A DNA stretch of 64,000 nucleotides from Chitinophaga sp. YR573 (GTDB lineage: Bacteria; Bacteroidota; Bacteroidia; Chitinophagales; Chitinophagaceae). A model generated the notes under the pieces. It was given only the letters and a program-made list of their open reading frames with translations, was not told where the DNA came from and ran no database searches. The stretch lies in contig NZ_FOJF01000003.1 of assembly GCF_900110995.1 (NCBI RefSeq), positions 372,001 to 436,000 on the forward strand, in the 5' to 3' direction. Made by a program: the position numbers and the translations under genes. This document shows, piece by piece, positions 18,472 through 25,285 of the stretch. The stretch's first letter is position 1. Every line of letters starts with the position of its first letter.

Positions 18472-19383
18472 ATGCATATCGGTATTATTTGCAATTCGGA
18501 TGAATGCATCCCATTGGCTTACACACTTGCAAACCAGGGTTTGCAGTTGTGTATCTTCTTTTCTCCTCCTCCTGATAATTATATCTGTGAAAAAGTAACA
18601 AAGTTGTTGGAGGTTGCCAGGATCCCTTATACAACCGAAAAAGACCCAAAGAAGGATGTATATGACTGGATGGAGAAAGAGCGTCCTCCGGTAATATTCG
18701 TACTGGGATATAAATACCTGCTTGATGTAAAAAAAATAGGGGCGCTGAACATTACGGCATTCAATATTCATTATGGGGCATTGCCAGCATTCAGAGGCCC
18801 TGTACCTGTATTCTGGCAGCTGAAACAGGGACAACCATCCCTGGAAATTTCCATTCATCGCCTGTCTGCAAAATTTGATGATGGTGAAATTGTCTGGAAA
18901 AAAGAAACACCCAATATGCCTTATTATAATTATAGCTATGTACATCAGCTATTCAGCAGATTATGTATAGAAGGGGTACAGTTTATTCTTCAGGTAATGC
19001 GATCCCAACTGCCATTGCCTGGTATACAGGAAAAAAATAAGAAGTCTGAATATTATAAACGTCCGCAGTTAACAGATGTGATGATTAACTGGCAGATGAT
19101 GACCGCAGAGGAGATCTGTAATCTTGCACGGGCGTGTAATCCCTGGAATAAAGGAGCACAAACGTTTTTTAATAAACAGGAAGTAAAATTCATGGATGCA
19201 GTAGTGGTACATACGCCTGTCTCTGATGTGGCCGGTACCATACTACAGGATGATGAACGTTTACTGGTAGCATGCGCTGACGGGAAAATGATTAATGTAA
19301 ATATGCTGTATACAGGTGATTTTTTTGTGCCTGCCTATCATGCAGCTGCATGGGGATTTTTAAGAGGAAAGATATTCGGATAA
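18472..19383 (+). CDS. Formyltransferase-family protein in lasso-type locus
   Basis: Methionyl-tRNA formyltransferase-like fold, 303 residues. The catalytic Asn-His-Asp triad is intact: N98 and H100 in AFNIHYGALPAFRGPVP and D136 in KFDDGEIVWK. A C-terminal extension (about 200-300) matches the general layout of Fmt-like enzymes but lacks obvious tRNA-binding signatures. Family members formylate amines using 10-formyl-tetrahydrofolate (sugars, peptides, tRNA). It is convergent with the predicted lasso precursor gene, 53 bases away, and lies between lutB and the lasso genes. I infer a tailoring role in the RiPP locus; it could instead be an unrelated sugar-amine formyltransferase. Confidence 0.75.
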   Translation: MHIGIICNSDECIPLAYTLANQGLQLCIFFSPPPDNYICEKVTKLLEVARIPYTTEKDPKKDVYDWMEKERPPVIFVLGYKYLLDVKKIGALNITAFNIHYGALPAFRGPVPVFWQLKQGQPSLEISIHRLSAKFDDGEIVWKKETPNMPYYNYSYVHQLFSRLCIEGVQFILQVMRSQLPLPGIQEKNKKSEYYKRPQLTDVMINWQMMTAEEICNLARACNPWNKGAQTFFNKQEVKFMDAVVVHTPVSDVAGTILQDDERLLVACADGKMINVNMLYTGDFFVPAYHAAAWGFLRGKIFG

Positions 19384-19436
19384 ATAAACACAGCCTCCTG
19401 TAAGGAGACCGTGTACTCAATACATTGGAAAATCAA

Positions 19437-19568
19437 TCAGCTTTGTTCTGAAGCAAAGTCAGTACCGGCACCGCCGAGACCTAATGTTTCATCGTTAATA
19501 GACAATACAGTGAAGGCTGGGGTTACCCAGGTTTGCTTAGGATGTGATTCGGTTGTTTCGTTTTTCAT
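19437..19568 (-). CDS. Predicted lasso-type RiPP precursor peptide (43 aa)
   Basis: Short ORF read on the minus strand from ATG 19568 to TGA 19437. The leader contains KQTWVTPAF, a WxxP motif equivalent to the Y/W-x-x-P recognition element bound by B1 proteins. It ends NDETL, placing Thr28 at position -2, the conserved leader residue for lasso cleavage. The predicted core is GLGGAGTDFASEQS: Gly1 and Asp8 are spaced for an 8-membered macrolactam, and the C-terminal residue is Ser, the residue modified by HPr-kinase-like tailoring enzymes in paeninodin-type clusters. It is the last gene of the K-B2-A minus-strand set, 87 bases after B2. Assignment is inference from motifs plus neighbours; product not shown to be threaded because no cyclase gene is present. 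Confidence 0.75.
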   Translation of the reverse strand: MKNETTESHPKQTWVTPAFTVLSINDETLGLGGAGTDFASEQS

Positions 19569-19655
19569 AGTACTTTTTTTGAGGATCCTTTATATAATTG
19601 TAACAAGTATCTGATATTTTTGTTCAGTTTTTCATAATCCATGTGCTGAATAACT

Positions 19656-20075
19656 TCAGCTTTTAAAAGCCGCTATTACTGAAAACAGGGATGAGTTTCT
19701 TCCACCAGTAACAGTAATGCCACCACTTTCCAGCCATGCATGCGCCAGAGTTGTGTTCTTTTTACGAACGCCGAAATATACAATTGAGACAGTCTTTCTG
19801 TTTTTCAACATAATCTTTGCCGCCAGGGCCTGTTCAAAACAGGCAGTTCTCCATGGAGAAAATTTACTGGCCCTGCTGATAGCAATACGGATGTTTTGTT
19901 GCAGGGGCTGCGTGCTTTTTGTTGATGGTAGTGGTAATTGTGTGGCAATTTTTTCCCCGAGCAGCCGCGCGATTTTCCTGAAAGGAATAAAAATGAGGAT
20001 CAGTCTCGCCATTGCCAGTAATAACCAGGCCTCCGCAAAAAGAAGCAAGTTTCTGATAGATATTTTATTCCGCAT
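19656..20075 (-). CDS. Lasso peptide biosynthesis B2-type leader peptidase
   Basis: Transglutaminase-like cysteine protease domain that removes the leader of lasso precursors. 139 residues; catalytic Cys79 in KFSPWRTACFEQALAAKIML and His112 in LAHAWLESGG, with the VTGG that usually follows in B2 proteins. An N-terminal hydrophobic segment (about 11-31) is also common in the family. It starts one base after the kinase stop codon, so it is coupled to that gene. The partner B1 (PqqD-like) gene lies across the divergent promoter region at 21132. Confidence 0.88.
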   Translation of the reverse strand: MRNKISIRNLLLFAEAWLLLAMARLILIFIPFRKIARLLGEKIATQLPLPSTKSTQPLQQNIRIAISRASKFSPWRTACFEQALAAKIMLKNRKTVSIVYFGVRKKNTTLAHAWLESGGITVTGGRNSSLFSVIAAFKS

Positions 20076-20076
20076 G

Positions 20077-20970
20077 TTAAACTAAAGAGGATATTACTGA
20101 TAATAATTTTTCGGGTCTGCAATTGATGGGTCTGTTGATATGGTAAATTTCCACATGCTGTAATAGTTTACTGATGGTTAGAAAACTCAGTGTCCGTAAG
20201 GATTGACTATGTAGTAATACCGGTCTGTAGATCTGATTGGATATAGCTTCAAAGGCTTGTATCCCTGTTAATATTTTACTTTGTACCTCATTATCTTCTC
20301 CTATATCCAGCAGTAATATTTTTTTTACAGGATATTCATTACGGTTAAAGTCGTCATGAAAGAAGATGCCATATTTATCCATACCAGGCCTTACAGGGAA
20401 GGACCTGTCCTGGGAAAACATAAGTAAAGAGTCTTCCCATAACTTGATCATAGGGTAAGAAGCTGTACCGGTTATCATGTTCGTATCCGGGCGTTGCTGC
20501 AAAACGGTAATATCATCACTGAATATTGTATATCCCTGTTTGCGCAGTCCGGCCAATGTGGTGGATTTACCTGCACCAGAGCGTCCGCATATCAACACCA
20601 GTTCTCCATCGCTTAAAATAGCAGAAGCATGTAGTGGTAGTAATCCCCGTTGCAAGAGGATGGCAGCTATAGCAGTAGCCAGCACAAACAATCTTATGCT
20701 ACGCATTTCGCGGTTACCTGTTTCCGGAGCAATAATAATTTCCCTGCCATAAGCAGCATAATAGGTAGCAATATTTTTTACAGAAAAGAGGAGTTCCTCT
20801 TCATTGATGATGTAAGAAATATCATTGCCTTGTAATCTTTTCCCATCTATGGAATCCGGCACATCACCGATCTTAATCGTTATGTCAACAGTATCAGCTG
20901 TTGCAGGAAGCAATTCAGGAAACTCGATTTCTGAAAGGATATGCAGGCCGAAACCGTAGTAATTATACAT
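20077..20970 (-). CDS. HPr kinase-like tailoring kinase of a lasso-type cluster
   Basis: 297 residues with an HPr-kinase/phosphatase C-terminal fold: Walker A CGRSGAGKSTT (about 128-137), the preceding LPLHASAI and the SDD at 151-153. Such proteins in lasso clusters (paeninodin and relatives) phosphorylate the C-terminal Ser of the precursor; here the predicted precursor does end in Ser. It is the first gene of the minus-strand set K-B2-A. About 160 bases separate it from the divergent PqqD-like gene, forming a shared regulatory region. True HPr phosphorylation is unlikely, because the N-terminal regulatory domain and genomic context of HprK are missing. Confidence 0.85.
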   Translation of the reverse strand: MYNYYGFGLHILSEIEFPELLPATADTVDITIKIGDVPDSIDGKRLQGNDISYIINEEELLFSVKNIATYYAAYGREIIIAPETGNREMRSIRLFVLATAIAAILLQRGLLPLHASAILSDGELVLICGRSGAGKSTTLAGLRKQGYTIFSDDITVLQQRPDTNMITGTASYPMIKLWEDSLLMFSQDRSFPVRPGMDKYGIFFHDDFNRNEYPVKKILLLDIGEDNEVQSKILTGIQAFEAISNQIYRPVLLHSQSLRTLSFLTISKLLQHVEIYHINRPINCRPEKLLSVISSLV

Positions 20971-21131
20971 GAATACGCTTAGTATTTGAAATTACTTAGA
21001 TAGTAACAATGTTCAGAGTATATTGTTCATTAATGGAATGGTAATATGAATTTTGGAGTTGTTGGTAATTGTTTTATAATAATACTTATTTTCGTATAAA
21101 TAACCTGTAGTATTAACCCTCAAAATCTGTT

Positions 21132-21425
21132 ATGGAGAAAGAATGTAACCTGACCCCGGACACATTTGTTTTACGTAATGAGCAAAATTTTCTTATCAGT
21201 CTTATTGGAGATGAAGTAGTGATGATGAATATCAATAAAGGTATCTACATTGGCATAAACAGCGTTGGATCTAACATCTGGAATATGCTGGAGCATGCAC
21301 TTCCCGTAAAGGAAATTGTTTCTTCTCTTACTGCTAAGTATGATATCAGTTCTGAGCAATGTGAAAAGGAAACGCTCATGTATCTTCAGCAGATGCTGGA
21401 GCAGGATATGCTGTCAGTATTTTGA
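21132..21425 (+). CDS. PqqD-family peptide recognition protein (lasso B1)
   Basis: 97-residue winged-helix RiPP recognition element. The pattern DEVVMMNINKGIYIGINSVGSNIWNMLEH, followed by LPVKEIVSSLTAKYDISSEQ and C-terminal helix, is the standard PqqD/B1 fold (beta-beta-beta, then three helices). It is expected to bind the WxxP-containing leader and present it to the B2 protease. Transcribed divergently from the kinase gene, and followed after 113 bases by the nucleotidyltransferase. Confidence 0.85.
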   Translation: MEKECNLTPDTFVLRNEQNFLISLIGDEVVMMNINKGIYIGINSVGSNIWNMLEHALPVKEIVSSLTAKYDISSEQCEKETLMYLQQMLEQDMLSVF

Positions 21426-21538
21426 TCATATATCAGTTACCATCTATTTTATGAAAGATGGAAAGGGACCTTTGATAGCCTGATAGCTGCAAATGGATTA
21501 TTCCGGAATATGTATGATAAATAAAAACTCTGATTGTT

Positions 21539-22687
21539 GTGGAGATTAAAATAATTAAAGAAAGATATAATACCGAAATAGCATTTTTGGTATTGTGCTG
21601 CAGGATCTTTCTTAAAACAGCAGATAAAGAACTATTAGCGCCCTTTATTACTGATAACCGGGTTAACTGGAAGAAGGTGTATAACCTGAGTACTGCTCAT
21701 CGTATCCGGCCCCTTGTGTTCAATGTATTATTTCATGTGAAGGAACTGGTGGAAGAAGAAACATTCATATTGTTCCGTTCATTTTGCATGAATTTCTCTT
21801 CCAGGATTTTTAGCAGGAAGGCGGAGTATGACAGAATTATGCATCTCCTTCAGCAACAAGGTATCAATGTAAGGTTGTATAAAGGTTTTGATCTTGCCGC
21901 CTTTATTTACAGGGATATCAGCCTGAGAGAATGTTCCGATATAGATGTTATTATTGCAGAAGAAGATATCGCATCTGTTGTGGATATCCTGAAAAAGGAA
22001 GGGTACGAGATGGGAAGTGAGGAGTTTTATAACAGATTTCCTAAACAGTATCATCAGGTACAGAAGGATATTTGTTTTGATAAAAAAGGGGCTTTTGGGG
22101 GTACATTTAATTTTGAATTCCACTACAGACCAACAAAATACAGAATGAGTACGAATGTATTGTTCAGCCAGTTACTGGGGGACGACTATTTATCTCCTGA
22201 ACGGGAATATGATTATAAAGACTATTATAAATTACTGATAATTAATAATGGAGAAAGTGATTATTATCCTACATTCCGCTCATTACTTGATCTTACTTTT
22301 TTTTATGTGTGTGATCCTGATGCTGAATTGGAGCGGATCGACCTCTTAGGACGCATTTTATCAGGTCATCTTTTTAATATACCTCTTCCTGTTTGTCATG
22401 TGAATGATGATGGCGTGAATTATACAAGCAGGGTTTTGCTAAATAAATTATTAAATAAGCAGGATACAAATAAATCAGATGCGTTTAAGATTTTTTATCT
22501 GAACTTCAGGTTCAGTAAAAGTATGCGGTTGAAATGGAAAACCTTATTACTTACCCTGCGTTTTGTGATTACACCAAATGGCAATGATATCTCGGGTATT
22601 CAGCTTCCATATTATTTCCTTTATTACTTTACAAAGCCATTCAGATTGACAATGGGAATGTTTCGCAGACTTTCATTAAATAAGTAG
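21539..22687 (+). CDS. Nucleotidyltransferase (NTP_transf_5-like) of the lasso-type cluster
   Basis: 382 residues. The nucleotidyltransferase core shows YKGFDLAAFIYRD and RECSDIDVIIA, with the Asp pair of the metal site at D134/D136. This family (PF14907) occurs repeatedly in lasso and related RiPP loci, next to PqqD, B2 and HPr-kinase-like genes; nucleotidyl transfer to the peptide is suspected rather than proven. GTG 21539 is the only plausible start, because a stop lies seven codons upstream in frame and no ATG occurs for 80 residues. It ends the island; the next gene is opposite in direction. Confidence 0.8.
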   Translation: MEIKIIKERYNTEIAFLVLCCRIFLKTADKELLAPFITDNRVNWKKVYNLSTAHRIRPLVFNVLFHVKELVEEETFILFRSFCMNFSSRIFSRKAEYDRIMHLLQQQGINVRLYKGFDLAAFIYRDISLRECSDIDVIIAEEDIASVVDILKKEGYEMGSEEFYNRFPKQYHQVQKDICFDKKGAFGGTFNFEFHYRPTKYRMSTNVLFSQLLGDDYLSPEREYDYKDYYKLLIINNGESDYYPTFRSLLDLTFFYVCDPDAELERIDLLGRILSGHLFNIPLPVCHVNDDGVNYTSRVLLNKLLNKQDTNKSDAFKIFYLNFRFSKSMRLKWKTLLLTLRFVITPNGNDISGIQLPYYFLYYFTKPFRLTMGMFRRLSLNK

Positions 22688-22756
22688 AGGCCATATCATA
22701 TGATACAGCCCCTTTACCTTGGGGTTATTAATCTTATTAAATTGTCCCCGGTTCAT

Positions 22757-23131
22757 TTAACAGTAAGCACATTGTGTAATGTTATGCTTCTGCAAAGGGA
22801 TAAGCCGGTTCTCCCATTCTAATAATGTATGATAGATTTCATCCCGGCAATCTGATAACAGATCGCAGGCGGGCTGATGTTCTTTATATTTCTCTATTAA
22901 TATATTATACTGATTAAGGGATTTTGATTGATAGGCATCCCTTGCCTTTTTGATAATGCCGTTTAGTTGCCCTTTCCATTTTTCATGGTTGCCCTGTCTG
23001 TTTTTTACTATTTCCAGGTACTGTTCTTCCAGTTGCCGGAGAATATTGTCCCATTGTTGTTGTAAGCTGTCCACTTCTTCGGTAAGTCCTGGTGGCATCT
23101 TCTGTTGTCTACTTATAAAGAGTTTAAACAT
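22757..23131 (-). CDS. Unknown helical protein (124 aa)
   Basis: The longer frame up to 23299 begins with non-protein-like sequence, so ATG 23131 (MFKLFISRQQKMPPG) is taken. The protein is largely helical and coiled-coil-like, with heptad-rich stretches around EEVDSLQQQWDNILRQLEEQ and QYNILIEKYKEHQPAC, and four cysteines near the C-terminus (including the terminal CAYC). No family recognised. It lies between the lasso-type island and lutC, transcribed divergently from lutC. Confidence 0.5.
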   Translation of the reverse strand: MFKLFISRQQKMPPGLTEEVDSLQQQWDNILRQLEEQYLEIVKNRQGNHEKWKGQLNGIIKKARDAYQSKSLNQYNILIEKYKEHQPACDLLSDCRDEIYHTLLEWENRLIPLQKHNITQCAYC

Positions 23132-23280
23132 AGCTGCTGATTTCACGCTACAAATGTACGAGGGTCTTGAACTACCTGCTAATTCCGGGTATCTACATTT
23201 TGTATACAAAACGACTACGGAGCGTCTACGGGAAATTTCTGATATAATATATTTGCCAAAGTTTGTACTTTGAGCGGTAT

Positions 23281-23859
23281 ATGAGTAGCAGAGAAACAAT
23301 TTTAGCCGCTATTAAGGGGAATCAGCCAGCACCTGAGTTATTGCCTGATATTGAGGGATTTAGAAATATCGCTCCCGGGGATGCTGCGGCTTTCCGGAAG
23401 GTGGTGGAGACGTTGGGTGGAGAGGTGATCGATATTGTGGAGTATGCGGATATTAAGAAGCATTATGCTTCTAATGCCCCGGCGCTTGTCGTGGCAGTAA
23501 ACCCTGATTTCTACCCTGGAGCTCTTACCGAATGGCAAACCGGAGACGGTCGTCAACTGGAACAGGTAGACCTGGCTATTGTCCCCGGACAATTAGGCGT
23601 TGCGGAAAACGGGGCTGTATGGGTAACAGAAAAGGAGCTGGTTGTAAGGGTATTGCCTTTTATCGCGCAACATCTGGCGATTGTATTATCAGCTTCCACT
23701 ATTCTCCCCACCATGCATGATGCTTACGACCATATCGGCGGACCAGAAACCGGTTTCGGCGTATTTATAGCCGGCCCTTCCAAAACGGCTGATATAGAAC
23801 AGTCACTAGTACTGGGTGCGCATGGGGCCAAGAGTCTCACCATATTCCTGTTACCATGA
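23281..23859 (+). CDS. lutC: Lactate utilization protein C
   Basis: LUD-domain subunit of the LutABC system. 193 residues from ATG 23281; the longer TTG-started frame (23263) adds only six residues. Typical segments: GQLGVAENGAVWVTEKELVVR and the C-terminal GGPETGFGVFIAGPSKTADIEQSLVLGAHG. Expected to act with LutA and LutB, which lie 5 kb upstream beyond the lasso-type island. It overlaps rhaM by 4 bases (ATGA), tying lactate oxidation to rhamnose use. Confidence 0.93.
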   Translation: MSSRETILAAIKGNQPAPELLPDIEGFRNIAPGDAAAFRKVVETLGGEVIDIVEYADIKKHYASNAPALVVAVNPDFYPGALTEWQTGDGRQLEQVDLAIVPGQLGVAENGAVWVTEKELVVRVLPFIAQHLAIVLSASTILPTMHDAYDHIGGPETGFGVFIAGPSKTADIEQSLVLGAHGAKSLTIFLLP

Positions 23860-24167
23860 AGATCGCCTTTAAAATGCGCCTGAAACCCGGGTGCAAAGAA
23901 GAATACCGCAAACGCCATGATGCTCTCTGGCCGGAGTTACGCCAGTTATTAAAAGACAATGGTGTGAGTGACTACACCATCTTCCTGGATGAGGAAACGA
24001 ATATCCTGTTTGGGGTACAGCAACAATCCGGCTCACAATCATCCCAGGATCTGGGTACCTTATCAATTGTACAGCGCTGGTGGGCGTTTATGGCAGATAT
24101 TATGGAGACCAATCCTGATAATTCTCCTGTAACAGTGCCTTTAACTGAAGTATTTCACATGGAATAA
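23856..24167 (+). CDS. rhaM: L-rhamnose mutarotase
   Basis: Interconverts alpha- and beta-L-rhamnopyranose. 103 residues, family-typical length, with the signature KMRLKPGCKEEYRKRHDALW (catalytic His in KRHDALWPEL), DYTIFLDEETNILFGV, and C-terminal RWWAFMADIM. Coupled to lutC through a 4-base overlap and closed by a strong hairpin. It confirms that the 23.3-24.2 kb genes belong with rhaT-rhaD-rhaI upstream. Confidence 0.95.
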   Translation: MKIAFKMRLKPGCKEEYRKRHDALWPELRQLLKDNGVSDYTIFLDEETNILFGVQQQSGSQSSQDLGTLSIVQRWWAFMADIMETNPDNSPVTVPLTEVFHME

Positions 24168-24215
24168 TAAATGACTACAGATACCTGTTTTTATGCTGGT
24201 ATCTGTAGTCATTTA
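24168..24215. terminator. Bidirectional terminator between rhaM and the SDR gene
   Basis: Perfect 18-bp arms (TAAATGACTACAGATACC and complement) around a 12-base loop, starting one base after the rhaM stop and ending just before the stop of the convergent SDR gene. Confidence 0.85.
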
Positions 24216-24220
24216 AGTCT

Positions 24221-25093
24221 TTATTTTGTGAACGCTTTCCCTTCTTCTGTTTCTAAAAAGTTTACCGCATCATCATGATCTGTAGAAGCACTTACCGGTA
24301 ACCACTTTTCAAATTCTGCTTTTCGTGCAGCATCTCCCTGTTGTAAAATCGCTATCGCTTCGCTACCTAAAACCAGATGGACTGGAGGTGCTGGATGATC
24401 TGCCAAATCCACCATTACTTTAGCTGCTTTTTCAGGATCTCCGATAGCAGTGTAGTTGTTCTTTATAAAATCTACCATCCAATCTACTGTATTCTCATAC
24501 CCTTCCACGTGTTTGGCATAGGTCATAGACGCTCCGCCCCAATCTGTTCTAAACCCACCTGGTTCTACAGAGGTAACGAATATTCCTAATGGAGCCACTT
24601 CTTTTGCAAGGGCTTCCGTAAAACCACCTAAACCAAATTTCGCGGCCTGGTACATTGTTAAACCGGGATTACCTACACGTCCTCCGAGAGAACTAATCTG
24701 CAGGATACGCCCTGAGTGTTGTTCACGCATATGAGGTAATACCGCACATGTCAACGCTATAGGCGCGTATAAATTCGTTTCCAGCTGACTCCATATTTGT
24801 TCCTGGGTATAAGCCTCAGCAGCGCCTATAATACCAAATCCGGCGTTGTTAACCAGTACATCTATTCTGCCAAAATGCATGACAGTATCTGCTATTGCCT
24901 GTTCTATCTGATCCTGATCAGTAACATCCAGTTTAACAGCGAATATTTTCTCCTTATATTTCTCTACCAGGTCATTTAATTGCGCAGGATTCCTGGCAGT
25001 AGCTGCCACCAAATCACCTTTTGCCAGTACTGCTTCTGTAAGACTACGTCCCAATCCGCGGGAGCTTCCTGTGATAAACCAAACTTTTGCCAT
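24221..25093 (-). CDS. Short-chain dehydrogenase/reductase
   Basis: 290-residue classical SDR. Cofactor motif TGSSRGLG near residue 8, LDVTD, NNAGFG near 86, catalytic Ser in ISSLGGRVG and Tyr-x3-Lys in YQAAKFG. The sequence type resembles the SDR group often named after oxidoreductases acting on small carbonyls; substrate not predictable. Transcribed alone, convergent with rhaM. A second SDR of the same general kind lies at 50555. Confidence 0.88.
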   Translation of the reverse strand: MAKVWFITGSSRGLGRSLTEAVLAKGDLVAATARNPAQLNDLVEKYKEKIFAVKLDVTDQDQIEQAIADTVMHFGRIDVLVNNAGFGIIGAAEAYTQEQIWSQLETNLYAPIALTCAVLPHMREQHSGRILQISSLGGRVGNPGLTMYQAAKFGLGGFTEALAKEVAPLGIFVTSVEPGGFRTDWGGASMTYAKHVEGYENTVDWMVDFIKNNYTAIGDPEKAAKVMVDLADHPAPPVHLVLGSEAIAILQQGDAARKAEFEKWLPVSASTDHDDAVNFLETEEGKAFTK

Positions 25094-25285
25094 TGTTTTT
25101 AATTTTTATCAAAGGTAGAGGGGAGCAACCTAAGGGAGTTTGTTGCAAAGCTCAATTTGCTTTGTTCTAAGGAGCAGGGAATTCTGGTTATTAACGAGTA
25201 GTTAACTGATTTGGGTAGCTGTTTGGGTAAATTGCTATGATGTTATAACTCATTTTAAGAAGGGGACAACCAATACTACTAAAAA

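Noticed and set aside
19411..19614. Plus-strand 67-residue frame opposite the precursor gene
   Set aside because: Non-protein-like sequence starting at a weak start codon; it is the shadow of the minus-strand precursor peptide.
19565..19642. 25-codon ORF (MDYEKLNKNIRYLLQLYKGS...) upstream of the predicted precursor, its stop overlapping the precursor ATG
   Set aside because: Composition is that of AT-rich leader DNA, and it has no RiPP features; possible translational coupling but more likely chance.
23266..23272. TACTTTG just before lutC as a -7 box
   Set aside because: One base short of TAnnTTTG and no -33 element at proper spacing; not listed as a promoter.
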